DNA from: an uncultured Collinsella sp.
Lineage (GTDB): Bacteria; Actinomycetota; Coriobacteriia; Coriobacteriales; Coriobacteriaceae
Reading direction: 5' to 3'
Assembly: GCA_900542165.1 (NCBI GenBank)
Contig: UQMM01000035.1
Location: 1-19,578, forward strand
DNA: 19,578 nt
Part shown: in pieces, positions 1 through 6,297 of the stretch
Position numbering within the stretch: position 1 is the stretch's first letter
How the letters are laid out: every line of letters starts with the position of its first letter
Notes under the pieces: generated by a model
Seen by the model: the letters and a program-made list of their open reading frames with translations, nothing else
Database searches by the model: none
What the model was told of the DNA's origin: nothing
Program-made: the position numbers and the translations under genes

Positions 1-490
1 GCCCCGAGGCGCCGACGACCCAGACAACGTTTGTCGCGGCGGCGGGAATTACCGGCTCCCAGACGGCATGCGCCTTGAGCGGGAGTCGCTTGCTGCCATC
101 TGCTTCGGCCAACACATAGTCAAAGCGCTGCGCCAGCTCGTTGAGCGGCTCGGCGGGGGCGGAGAGCTTGCCTGTCTCCGGGTTCAAAACACCCGCCTGG
201 CAGATACTTCCGCGGACAAGTCCCGCGCATGCCTCGCAGGTGCAGCCGGGAACATGTAGGGTCCCCGGCTTCCAAGGCGCGGCGTCCAGGCGACGGTTCG
301 ACCCGTCCCATGGCACGCCGGCGACGGGAAACATGTGCGTGGTGGTACAGAGGAGCACGCGGCCGCCAGTGCGCATGAGCTCGAGACCCAGCGTCTTCAG
401 CAGCGTCGACTTGCCGCCACTGCCGATAATCGCGGTAATGCCCGGCTCGATCCTGAGCGCAGAGGCAAGATTGCCGCTAACCGTTTCCAT
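1..490 (-). CDS. yqeC: YqeC, putative selenium-dependent molybdenum hydroxylase accessory protein (3' end cut off)
   Basis: The reading frame runs from an ATG at 490 leftward off the window, giving 163 residues without a stop. The N-terminus has a Walker A-like loop, GSGGKST at residues 23-29, then TTTHMFP (49-55) and the motif EADGSKRLPLKAHA (129-142), which I associate with the YqeC family. YqeC proteins occur with selenium-dependent molybdenum hydroxylases, probably as nucleotide-binding factors for the labile selenium cofactor; the exact reaction is not settled. The start is supported by GGCGGTG just upstream on the minus strand. An unusual feature is a cysteine cluster at residues 83, 85, 88 and 97. 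The gene is divergent from yqeB, which belongs to the same system. Family assignment is good; biochemical role is inferred. Confidence 0.85.
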   Translation of the reverse strand, partial: METVSGNLASALRIEPGITAIIGSGGKSTLLKTLGLELMRTGGRVLLCTTTHMFPVAGVPWDGSNRRLDAAPWKPGTLHVPGCTCEACAGLVRGSICQAGVLNPETGKLSAPAEPLNELAQRFDYVLAEADGSKRLPLKAHAVWEPVIPAAATNVVWVVGASG

Positions 491-491
491 C

Positions 492-520
492 TGTTCACCG
501 CCGTATAATACTGTGATAAT
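492..520 (+). promoter_or_regulatory. Candidate promoter for yqeB-xdhC in the divergent spacer
   Basis: The 102-bp spacer between yqeC and yqeB is locally AT-rich at 503-528. TGTTCA (492-497), a 17-bp spacer and GATAAT (515-520) form a weak promoter, improved by an upstream TG (512-513) as in extended -10 elements. A perfect TATAAT also lies at 504-509 but has no good -35 at the right distance. The complement of the same stretch could serve yqeC. This is pattern matching only. Confidence 0.35.
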
Positions 521-592
521 AAATAATCATCAGAGTAGCGGCCGAACCGCTTTTGCTCTGCTCAAACCGTAGCACAGGGAGGTGCCCCGGGA

Positions 593-1387
593 ATGCTCGT
601 TTATGTTCGCGGCGCCGGCGATATCGCCACGGGCGTCGCCGCTCGCTTGGTGCGCGCCGGCGTTTCGGTCGTTATGGCCGATATCGCGGTTCCCACGTGC
701 ATCCGTCGCACAATCAGTTTTTGCGAGGCCATTCGCCTGGGCGAGGTCCAGGTCGAGGGCATTTGCGCTCGCTTGGCGCAGACGCCGGCAGAGGCGCTTG
801 CAATTACCGAGGCCGGAGACGTCGCCGTCGTGGTAGACCCCCAGGCTAAGATGCTCGACGAACTAAAGCCCGCTGCCGTGGTCGACGCGATTCTGGCCAA
901 GCACAACTTGGGCACCACGCGCGATATGGCGCCTGTCGTCATCGCTGTGGGGCCGGGCTTTACCGCGCCAGTCGATTGCGACGCCGTGGTCGAGACCATG
1001 CGTGGGCATTTCCTCGGCCGCGTCATCACCCAGGGCTCGCCCCAGCCCAATACGGGCGTGCCGGGTGTCATCGCCGGCTATGGTAAGGAGCGTGTTATCC
1101 ACAGCCCCGCCGCTGGCGTGTTTAGGTCCGACCGCGCGATCGGCGAGATCGTGAGTGCCGGCGATGTGATCGGGTATGCGGGTGATACTCCCATGGTCAC
1201 GCAGATTGACGGCTGCTTGCGCGGCCTTTTGACCGACGGCGTTCAGGTGACCGAGGGCTTTAAATGTGCCGACGTCGACCCGCGCGGCGATGCCAGCTAT
1301 ATCAACTATATTTCGGACAAGGCGACGTCGGTCGGCGGCGGCGTGCTCGAGGCGCTCGCCATGCTCACCGATGTCTTTAGAGGATAG
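593..1387 (+). CDS. yqeB: YqeB, selenium-dependent molybdenum cofactor/hydroxylase accessory protein
   Basis: This 264-residue protein starts with a Rossmann-like loop, VRGAGDIATGVAARL (residues 4-18), typical of the YqeB (EF2563) family found with selenium-dependent molybdenum hydroxylases. The middle carries VVIAVGPGFTAP and VITQGSPQPNTGVPG, and the end has a Gly-rich VGGGVLEAL. Family length is about 260 residues, so it looks complete. AGGGAGGTG lies 10 bases before the ATG. It is followed after a 9-base gap by an xdhC-family gene, so the two are almost certainly one operon. The role, maturation or delivery of the selenium-containing Mo centre, is inferred from genomic association in the literature rather than a known reaction. 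No hydroxylase structural gene is visible in the window. Confidence 0.87.
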   Translation: MLVYVRGAGDIATGVAARLVRAGVSVVMADIAVPTCIRRTISFCEAIRLGEVQVEGICARLAQTPAEALAITEAGDVAVVVDPQAKMLDELKPAAVVDAILAKHNLGTTRDMAPVVIAVGPGFTAPVDCDAVVETMRGHFLGRVITQGSPQPNTGVPGVIAGYGKERVIHSPAAGVFRSDRAIGEIVSAGDVIGYAGDTPMVTQIDGCLRGLLTDGVQVTEGFKCADVDPRGDASYINYISDKATSVGGGVLEALAMLTDVFRG

Positions 1388-1396
1388 AAGGCGGCA

Positions 1397-2440
1397 ATGG
1401 AAAAGCTCGATGTTGTGAATGCGGCGCTTGCCGCCCTGCGTGCTGGCGAGACGTGCGAGCTCGTGGTCGTGGCCGGTACGGCGGGGTCGTCACCGCGCGG
1501 TGTGGGCGCCTGGATGGCCGTCTTTGCCGATGGCAGCCAGGCGGGCACCATCGGTGGCGGCAAGATCGAGCTCTTTGCGCTCGATGAGGCGCGCGAGCTG
1601 CTGGCCGGGGGTAAATCGCGTCTGGTCCGCTACACCATGGGCGGCGAGAACTCCGATACCGGCATGATCTGCGGCGGAGCTATCTGCCTGTGCTACCTGC
1701 ACCTGGACGCGACCATGGCACCGTTGTTCCAGGAGATTGCCGATGTGCTGGCGTATCGCCGCATCGGCGACTTCGTCATCGACTTTGAGCCGTTTATCGC
1801 AAGCCCGCTCGAAAGTGATGCTGCTGAATACCATGGTGAGGAGTCGCGCCGCACCATTGTGGGTTGCCCCGGGCTTTCGCTGGTGGAAGAGGGGAGCAAC
1901 GTCACCTACACCAACGCCGCCTCCGAGATTCCTCCCGCGCACATCGAGACGCTCTGCCCCGAGGGCCTGACCTACATCTTTGGCTGCGGACACGTGGGCG
2001 CCGCGACGGCGCGCGTACTCACGGCGGCGGGCTTTGCCGTCGTGGCGTGCGATGACCGCCCCGGCACGCTGACGCCCGAATGGGTGCCCGGCGTCTACGA
2101 TCGTCGCCTGGTCGATTACAAGAACCTGAGCGAGCTGTGCCCCATCGGTCCGCGCGACTTGGTGGTCGTGGCCACAGCAGGCCACAAGTCCGATATCGAC
2201 GTGGTGATTCAGGCCATGCGTGCCAAACCCGCCTATCTGGGCTGCTTGGGCTCGCGTCGCAAGACGGCCTTTGTGCGGGCTCGCTTGGAGCAGGAGGGCT
2301 TTACGCAGGACCAGATCGACGAGCTGCACCTGCCGATCGGAGTCGCCATCGAGGCAGAGGATCCCGAGGAGATCGCTATCTCCATCGCCGCCGAGATGAT
2401 CCACCTGCGCCGCACCAAGCTCGTCCCCCGCAAGCGCTAA
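1397..2440 (+). CDS. xdhC: XdhC/CoxI-family molybdenum hydroxylase maturation protein
   Basis: The 347-residue product has the two-part XdhC layout. The N-terminal part carries AGTAGSSPRGVGAWMAVF and TIGGGKIE, plus a GMICGG motif (89-94). A C-terminal Rossmann domain begins with YIFGCGHVGAATARVL (193-208), followed by an acidic-arginine CDDRP and a later CLGSRRK. XdhC proteins bind molybdenum cofactor and help insert the sulfurated (here perhaps selenated) form into xanthine dehydrogenase-type enzymes. It starts 9 bases after yqeB with AGAAGGCGG as ribosome-binding site. The symbol is by family; this paralog may be specific to the selenium-dependent enzyme given yqeB and yqeC alongside. Confidence 0.88.
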   Translation: MEKLDVVNAALAALRAGETCELVVVAGTAGSSPRGVGAWMAVFADGSQAGTIGGGKIELFALDEARELLAGGKSRLVRYTMGGENSDTGMICGGAICLCYLHLDATMAPLFQEIADVLAYRRIGDFVIDFEPFIASPLESDAAEYHGEESRRTIVGCPGLSLVEEGSNVTYTNAASEIPPAHIETLCPEGLTYIFGCGHVGAATARVLTAAGFAVVACDDRPGTLTPEWVPGVYDRRLVDYKNLSELCPIGPRDLVVVATAGHKSDIDVVIQAMRAKPAYLGCLGSRRKTAFVRARLEQEGFTQDQIDELHLPIGVAIEAEDPEEIAISIAAEMIHLRRTKLVPRKR

Positions 2441-2457
2441 TCTCATCCCCATATATG

Positions 2458-2524
2458 AGTTGCGGTGAAATACGGACTGTTAAAGCCTGTTAAGCCGTCA
2501 AACGGTCCCTATTTCACCGCAACT
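2458..2524. repeat. Long palindromic element (67 bp)
   Basis: Arms 2458-2472 and 2510-2524 are perfect 15-bp inverted copies (AGTTGCGGTGAAATA). After one C/C mismatch, bases 2474-2481 pair with 2501-2508 with a single G-T wobble, giving a helix of about 23 pairs around a 19-base loop (2482-2500). The element lies 17 bases after xdhC. Only a four-T run (2529-2532) follows, so it is a poor classical terminator, although it could still end the yqeB-xdhC transcript. The symmetry looks more like a palindromic repeat or miniature element; copy number cannot be judged from one window. Confidence 0.75.
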
Positions 2525-2622
2525 GCCATTTTCCTCCGTCCTCTAGGGATCGATATGTGCGGGGGAGTTGTGGAGTTGTGCAGGCAGACGAGGTTTTTCT
2601 GGAAATACGCACCCAATGCGCG

Positions 2623-2628
2623 TATAGT
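2623..2628 (+). promoter_or_regulatory. Weak candidate -10 for the rplE (spc) transcript
   Basis: TATAGT at 2623-2628 is the best -10-like hexamer between the palindrome and rplE. No convincing -35 exists 16-18 bases upstream (that stretch reads about TGGAAA). A promoter somewhere here is expected because rplE begins a long operon 325 bases after an unrelated gene. The exact site is uncertain. Confidence 0.25.
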
Positions 2629-2645
2629 ACCGATTGTTTTGTCGG

Positions 2646-2705
2646 CTCCTGCTGCGTCGAGTCCAAACCGCGAAATGCCATGAGCGGCGCGGATGCAGCC
2701 AGGAG
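2646..2705 (+). promoter_or_regulatory. Structured 5' leader upstream of rplE (possible ribosomal-protein regulatory RNA)
   Basis: CTCCTG (2646-2651) pairs with CAGGAG (2700-2705). After a single bulged C at 2699, CTGCGTC (2652-2658) pairs with GATGCAG (2692-2698) with one G-T wobble, giving a 13-pair helix. Inside it, CCGC (2668-2671) pairs with GCGG (2684-2687) around a 12-base loop. The helix ends about 47 bases before the rplE Shine-Dalgarno sequence. In Escherichia coli, S8 represses the spc operon at the start of rplE. Whether this RNA binds S8, L5 or nothing is unknown. Confidence 0.4.
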
Positions 2706-2765
2706 GCACGAGGACAACCCATCGTGGCCACGCCCCGTGCTTAAAACCCCAAGAAGGAGTGAACA

Positions 2766-3323
2766 ATGGCAGAAGAGAAGTATGTGCCGCGTCTGAAGAC
2801 CAAGTACAACAACGAGGTCAAGCAGCAGCTTCAGGACAAGTTCCAGTACGAGAACGTCATGATGATCCCCAAGTTTGAGAAGATCGTCGTGAACATGGGT
2901 GTCGGCGAGGCCGCTACCGATTCCAAGGCCATCGACGGTGCTGTGCGCGACCTGCGCGCCATCACCGGCCAGCAGCCGATGATTACCCGTGCCCGCAAGT
3001 CCATCGCTACCTTCCGCCTGCGCGCCGGTATGCCGATCGGCTGCAAGGTTACCCTGCGTGGCGACCGTATGTGGGAGTTCTTCGATCGTCTGACCTCCGT
3101 CGCGATCCCCCGTATCCGCGACTTCCGCGGCATCTCCGCCAAGAGCTTCGACGGCCGTGGTAACTTCTCCATGGGCGTCACCGAGCAGCTCATCTTCCCC
3201 GAGATTGACTTCGACTCCGTCGATCACCAGCGTGGTATGGACATCACTTTCGTGACCACCGCCAACACCGATGAGGAGGCCAAGGCCCTTCTGGACGCCT
3301 TCGGTTTCCCGTTCAAGAAATAG
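2766..3323 (+). CDS. rplE: 50S ribosomal protein L5
   Basis: The 185-residue product has full-length L5 hallmarks: VMMIPKFEKIVVNMGVGEA near residues 30-50, the central GQQPMITRARKSIATFRLR, and the C-terminal ending DAFGFPFKK. L5 binds 5S rRNA in the central protuberance of the large subunit and contacts the P-site tRNA. AGAAGGAG lies 6 bases before the ATG. In most bacteria rplN and rplX lie directly upstream of rplE. Here the upstream neighbour is instead an xdhC-family gene after a 325-base gap, so rplE is the first gene of this ribosomal-protein block. Confidence 0.97.
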   Translation: MAEEKYVPRLKTKYNNEVKQQLQDKFQYENVMMIPKFEKIVVNMGVGEAATDSKAIDGAVRDLRAITGQQPMITRARKSIATFRLRAGMPIGCKVTLRGDRMWEFFDRLTSVAIPRIRDFRGISAKSFDGRGNFSMGVTEQLIFPEIDFDSVDHQRGMDITFVTTANTDEEAKALLDAFGFPFKK

Positions 3324-3338
3324 GTTCACCTGCCCTAT

Positions 3339-3368
3339 AAGCGCCGTTCCCACAAGGGGGCGGCGCTT
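3339..3368 (+). other. Strong GC-rich stem-loop between rplE and rpsN
   Basis: Bases 3339-3351 pair with 3356-3368 in an uninterrupted 13-pair helix (AAGCGCCG with CGGCGCTT plus TTCCC with GGGGG, including two wobbles) closed by an ACAA loop. No T-run follows, so it is not a typical terminator. It could be an mRNA processing or stability element, or a partial attenuator between rplE and the rest of the operon. Confidence 0.55.
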
Positions 3369-3402
3369 GGGGCGAACAATACTCTATGTGAGGAGGATAT
3401 AA

Positions 3403-3588
3403 GTGGCTAAGACATCGATGATCGTCAAGTGCAATCGCAAGCAGAAGTTCTCTACTCGTGAGTACACGCGCTGCCAGCGCTGCGGCCGTCCGCACTCTGT
3501 GTACCGCAAGTTCGGCCTGTGCCGTGTCTGCTTCCGCGAGCTTGCACTCAAGGGCGAGCTTCCCGGCGTTAAGAAGGCCAGCTGGTAA
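3403..3588 (+). CDS. rpsN: 30S ribosomal protein S14, zinc-binding type (type Z)
   Basis: The short 61-residue form of S14 has the zinc ribbon CQRC (residues 24-27) and CRVC (40-43) and ends in the conserved GELPGVKKASW. S14 sits in the head of the small subunit and its zinc form is the ancestral version. Translation starts at GTG with a strong GAGGAGGAT ribosome-binding site 4 to 12 bases upstream. The gene is separated from rplE by 79 bases containing a strong stem-loop and from rpsH by 119 bases. These are wide gaps for this operon. Because only the zinc form is visible, its synthesis would depend on zinc supply unless a paralog exists elsewhere. Confidence 0.96.
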   Translation: MAKTSMIVKCNRKQKFSTREYTRCQRCGRPHSVYRKFGLCRVCFRELALKGELPGVKKASW

Positions 3589-3643
3589 GTCACTACCAGC
3601 GTTTCAAGCATTAGTTTGGAACAGGGAAAACGCGCTAAAAAGG

Positions 3644-3666
3644 CTTTGCCGTTAAGGGCGGCGAAG
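3644..3666 (+). other. Stem-loop in the rpsN-rpsH spacer
   Basis: CTTTGCCG (3644-3651) pairs with CGGCGAAG (3659-3666) around a seven-base loop, TTAAGGG; one of the eight pairs is a wobble. It sits about 30 bases before the rpsH ribosome-binding site in a 119-base gap that shows no gene. S8 is known to bind helical RNA and regulate its own operon in enterobacteria, so a regulatory role is possible but unproven. Confidence 0.35.
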
Positions 3667-3707
3667 AACCAAGAGCACGTGTTCATCAAGAACGAAGGAG
3701 AATCTGT

Positions 3708-4106
3708 ATGAACCTTACAGACCCGATCGCAGATATGCTTACGCGCATCCGTAACGCTAACTCTGTGAACAAGGCCACGGTCTCCATGCCGAGCAGCAAG
3801 AAGCTCGTCGAGATCGCTCGTGTTCTGCACGAGGAGGGCTACATCGAGGGCTACGATGTCGAGGACACCGTTCCCCAGAAGACTCTGCACATCACGCTTA
3901 AGTATGGTCCCAAGAAGGCTAAGGTCATCAACGGCATCCGCCGCATTTCCAAGCCGGGCCTGCGTAAGTACACCGGCGTTGCCGACATGCCCCGCGTCCG
4001 CGGTGGCCTTGGTACCGCCATTATTTCCACCAGCCATGGCGTCATGACCGACCGCGATGCTCGCAAGCACAACGTCGGCGGCGAGATCATCGCTTACGTC
4101 TGGTAA
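3708..4106 (+). CDS. rpsH: 30S ribosomal protein S8
   Basis: A 132-residue protein with the S8 opening DPIADMLTRIRNAN (residues 5-18) and the C-terminal signature GLGTAIISTSHGVMTDRDAR leading to GGEIIAYVW. S8 binds the central domain of 16S rRNA early in assembly of the small subunit and in Escherichia coli also represses the spc operon. AAGGAG lies 7 bases before the ATG. It is followed after 33 bases by rplF, the usual spc order. Length and motifs are normal. Confidence 0.97.
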   Translation: MNLTDPIADMLTRIRNANSVNKATVSMPSSKKLVEIARVLHEEGYIEGYDVEDTVPQKTLHITLKYGPKKAKVINGIRRISKPGLRKYTGVADMPRVRGGLGTAIISTSHGVMTDRDARKHNVGGEIIAYVW

Positions 4107-4139
4107 TTCGCTCGGTAGGTAGAAGGAAAGGAGATCACC

Positions 4140-4676
4140 GTGTCTCGTATCGGTAATAAGCCTGTCCAGATTCCCGCCGGAGTCGAAGTGGCAGTCAACG
4201 GCAACAACGTTGTCGTCAAGGGCCCCAAGGGCCAGCTCGAGCTCGATGTCTTTGAGAAGCTCGCTATCAACGTCGAGGACAACGTCCTCACCGTTTCCCG
4301 TCCCGACGACGAGCGTGAGACCCGTGCCCGCCACGGCCTCACCCGCGCCCTCATCCACAACATGGTTGTTGGCGTTTCCGAGGGCTTCGAGAAGAAGCTC
4401 GAGCTCGCCGGCGTCGGTTACCGCGTGCAGCAGAAGGGCAAGAACCTCGAGTTCTCCCTGGGCTTCTCGCACCCCGTGATCGTCGAGGCTCCCGAGGGCA
4501 TCACCTTCGAGGTTCCCGACAACACCCACGTGAACGTCAAGGGTATCAACAAGCAGCAGGTCGGTCAGATCGCCGCTGAGATCCGCGGCCATCGTCCTCC
4601 CGAGCCTTACAAGGGCAAGGGTATCCACTACGTTGGCGAGCACATACGCCGCAAGCTGGGTAAGGCCGCCAAGTAG
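4140..4676 (+). CDS. rplF: 50S ribosomal protein L6
   Basis: The 178-residue product starts MSRIGNKPVQIPAGVEV and has the two tandem L6 folds. The second contains the conserved KGINKQQVGQIAAEIR (about 134-149) and the RPPEPYKGKGIHY motif near the C-terminus. L6 binds helix 97 of 23S rRNA close to the factor-binding site. The start is a GTG 6 bases after AAAGGAGA; it gives the exact family N-terminus. It is followed by a 75-base spacer with a stem-loop before rplR. Confidence 0.97.
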   Translation: MSRIGNKPVQIPAGVEVAVNGNNVVVKGPKGQLELDVFEKLAINVEDNVLTVSRPDDERETRARHGLTRALIHNMVVGVSEGFEKKLELAGVGYRVQQKGKNLEFSLGFSHPVIVEAPEGITFEVPDNTHVNVKGINKQQVGQIAAEIRGHRPPEPYKGKGIHYVGEHIRRKLGKAAK

Positions 4677-4701
4677 TCGTAACCGACTCACTCGCATAAG
4701 A

Positions 4702-4739
4702 CCAGCACCCCGTCAGGTGCTGGCAAGATCAACCTTTTT
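4702..4739 (+). terminator. Possible internal attenuator between rplF and rplR
   Basis: CCAGCACC (4702-4709) and GGTGCTGG (4716-4723) form a perfect 8-pair stem with a six-base loop. A run of five Ts follows only after 11 more bases (4735-4739), overlapping the approach to the rplR ribosome-binding site. The delay makes full termination unlikely because rplR continues the operon. Partial attenuation or an RNA processing site is more plausible. Confidence 0.35.
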
Positions 4740-4751
4740 AGGAGTTTACGT

Positions 4752-5120
4752 ATGAACAAGCATAAGGCGAAGCTGGAAGGCCTCAAGCGTCGTCAGCGTC
4801 GTGTTCGCGGCAAGGTCTCGGGTACCTCCGAGCGTCCGCGTCTTCGCGTGACCCGTACTAACGCCAACATCTATGCCCAGATCATCGACGACAGCAAGGG
4901 CTCCAGCCTGACGCTCGTCTCTGCCTCGACCCTCGAGGCCGAGTTCAAGGGCACCCACACCTCGAACAAGGAGGCTGCGGAGAAGGTCGGTCAGCTCGTT
5001 GGCAAGCGCGCCATCGAGGCCGGCATCACCAAGGTCGCCTTCGATCGCGGTGGCCGTATCTACCATGGCCGCGTCAAGGCCCTCGCCGACGGTGCTCGTG
5101 CCGCCGGTCTCGAGTTCTAG
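4752..5120 (+). CDS. rplR: 50S ribosomal protein L18
   Basis: The 122-residue product has a basic N-terminus (KHKAKLEGLKRRQRRVRGKV), then the L18 core ERPRLRVTRTNANIYAQIIDD and the C-terminal FDRGGRIYHGRVKALADGAR. L18 binds 5S rRNA together with L5 in the central protuberance. AGGAG lies 7 bases before the ATG. The stop codon TAG overlaps the ribosome-binding site of rpsE (TAGGAGG), so the two genes are tightly linked, which suggests coupled translation. Confidence 0.97.
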   Translation: MNKHKAKLEGLKRRQRRVRGKVSGTSERPRLRVTRTNANIYAQIIDDSKGSSLTLVSASTLEAEFKGTHTSNKEAAEKVGQLVGKRAIEAGITKVAFDRGGRIYHGRVKALADGARAAGLEF

Positions 5121-5134
5121 GAGGTATGTAGCAC

Positions 5135-5659
5135 ATGGCTCGTAATCAGAAGCAGCAGCGCGAGGCCTCCGAGTTCGAGGAGCGCGTCGTTTACATCAAC
5201 CGCGTGTCGAAGACCGTCAAGGGTGGTCGTCGCATGAGCCTCGTCGCTCTCGTCGTCGTTGGCGACGGCAAGGGCAACGTCGGCGTTGGCATGGGCAAGT
5301 CCGCTGAGGTGCCCCTGGCCATCTCCAAGGCGTCTCTCGATGCCAAGAAGAACATGTTCCACGTACCGGTGACCGAGCAGGGCACCATCCCGCACGAGGT
5401 TCTCGGCCACTTTGGTGCCGGCCGCATCATCATCAAGCCCGCTGTCGAGGGTACCGGCGTTATCGCCGGCGGCGCTGTGCGTCCCCTCTTCGAGCTTGCT
5501 GGCATCAAGAACGTCCTGTCCAAGTCCCTCGGTACCGACAACGGCCTCAACATCATCAAGGCTGCCGTCGAGGGCCTCAAGGAGCTCTCCAGCCCTGAGG
5601 ACGTCGCGGCTCGCCGTGGCCTGACGGTCTCCGAGATGTTCGTCGGTAAGGAGAACTAA
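5135..5659 (+). CDS. rpsE: 30S ribosomal protein S5
   Basis: A 174-residue protein with the N-terminal double-stranded-RNA-binding-like domain (EERVVYINRVSKTVKGGRR through VGVGMGKSAEVPLAISKA, about residues 17-69) and the C-terminal domain beginning near HEVLGHFGAGRIIIKPA. S5 contributes to decoding accuracy, mRNA helicase activity at the entry site and small-subunit assembly. GGAGG overlaps the rplR stop and lies about 10 bases before the ATG. Length is normal. The next gene, rpmD, starts 2 bases after the stop. Confidence 0.97.
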   Translation: MARNQKQQREASEFEERVVYINRVSKTVKGGRRMSLVALVVVGDGKGNVGVGMGKSAEVPLAISKASLDAKKNMFHVPVTEQGTIPHEVLGHFGAGRIIIKPAVEGTGVIAGGAVRPLFELAGIKNVLSKSLGTDNGLNIIKAAVEGLKELSSPEDVAARRGLTVSEMFVGKEN

Positions 5660-5661
5660 GC

Positions 5662-5844
5662 ATGGCTGACACCATCAAGATCAAGCAGGTCCGCAGCACC
5701 AACGGTTGCAAGCAGGACCAGGTCCGTACTGTCCGTGCCCTCGGTCTCCACAGGATCCGCGAGGTTCGCGAGATTGCTGACAACGAGTCCGTCCGCGGCA
5801 TGATCTTCAAGGTCAAGCACCTTGTCGAGATTGTAGAGGAGTAG
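5662..5844 (+). CDS. rpmD: 50S ribosomal protein L30
   Basis: The 60-residue product contains the short L30 signature: IKIKQVRSTNGCKQDQVRTV followed by ALGLHRIREVREIADNESVRGMI. L30 binds 23S rRNA domain II on the solvent side. Its ribosome-binding site, GTAAGGAG, lies inside the last codons of rpsE, and only two bases separate the genes. It is followed 3 bases later by rplO. Size and order (rpsE-rpmD-rplO) are canonical for spc operons. Confidence 0.96.
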   Translation: MADTIKIKQVRSTNGCKQDQVRTVRALGLHRIREVREIADNESVRGMIFKVKHLVEIVEE

Positions 5845-5847
5845 CAA

Positions 5848-6297
5848 ATGCAGCTTCACGATCTTACTCCCGCGCCCGGTTCCACCAAGAACCGCAAGCG
5901 CGTCGGCCGTGGCAATTCTTCGGGTCACGGCACCACTTCTGGCCGCGGTCAGAAGGGCCAGGGCTCTCGCTCTGGTGGCACCAAGGGTGCCGGCTTCGAG
6001 GGTGGCCAGACTCCGCTGGCTATGCGCCTGCCCAAGCTTCCGGGCTTCCGCAACCCCCGTCGTATCGAGTACACCGCTGTTAACGTTGAGCGTCTCGAGC
6101 GTAAGTTCGAGGACGGCGCTGTGATCGACGGTGCCGCTCTTAAGGCCGCTCGCATCACCAAGAGCGAGTTCGAGCCCGTCAAGGTGCTCGGCAATGGTGA
6201 GCTCACCAAGAAGTTCACGGTCAAGGTCGACAAGGTCAGCGCTTCTGCGCAGGCCAAGATCGAGGCCGCCGGCGGAAAGGTCGAGCTGCCGTGCTAA
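5848..6297 (+). CDS. rplO: 50S ribosomal protein L15
   Basis: The 149-residue product shows the extended Gly/Arg-rich N-terminal tail of L15 (GRGNSSGHGTTSGRGQKGQG, about residues 20-39), then GFEGGQTPLAMRLPKLPGF and the globular C-terminal domain ending EAAGGKVELPC. L15 is a late-assembling large-subunit protein whose tail threads into 23S rRNA. GAGGAG, at the end of rpmD, supplies the ribosome-binding site. The last seven bases overlap the proposed GTG start of secY. Confidence 0.97.
   Translation: MQLHDLTPAPGSTKNRKRVGRGNSSGHGTTSGRGQKGQGSRSGGTKGAGFEGGQTPLAMRLPKLPGFRNPRRIEYTAVNVERLERKFEDGAVIDGAALKAARITKSEFEPVKVLGNGELTKKFTVKVDKVSASAQAKIEAAGGKVELPC

Noticed and set aside
2458..2532. Palindrome as a standard intrinsic terminator of xdhC
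   Set aside because: Only four Ts follow, several bases after a very long stem with a large loop; termination remains possible but is not the best description.
2465..2683. Open frame of 72 codons in the gap before rplE
   Set aside because: It runs through the palindrome, has no ribosome-binding site and resembles no protein, including no remnant of rplX.
3384..4697. Long minus-strand open frame (437 codons) opposite rpsN, rpsH and rplF
   Set aside because: It runs through three certain ribosomal genes; composition is typical of an antisense shadow.
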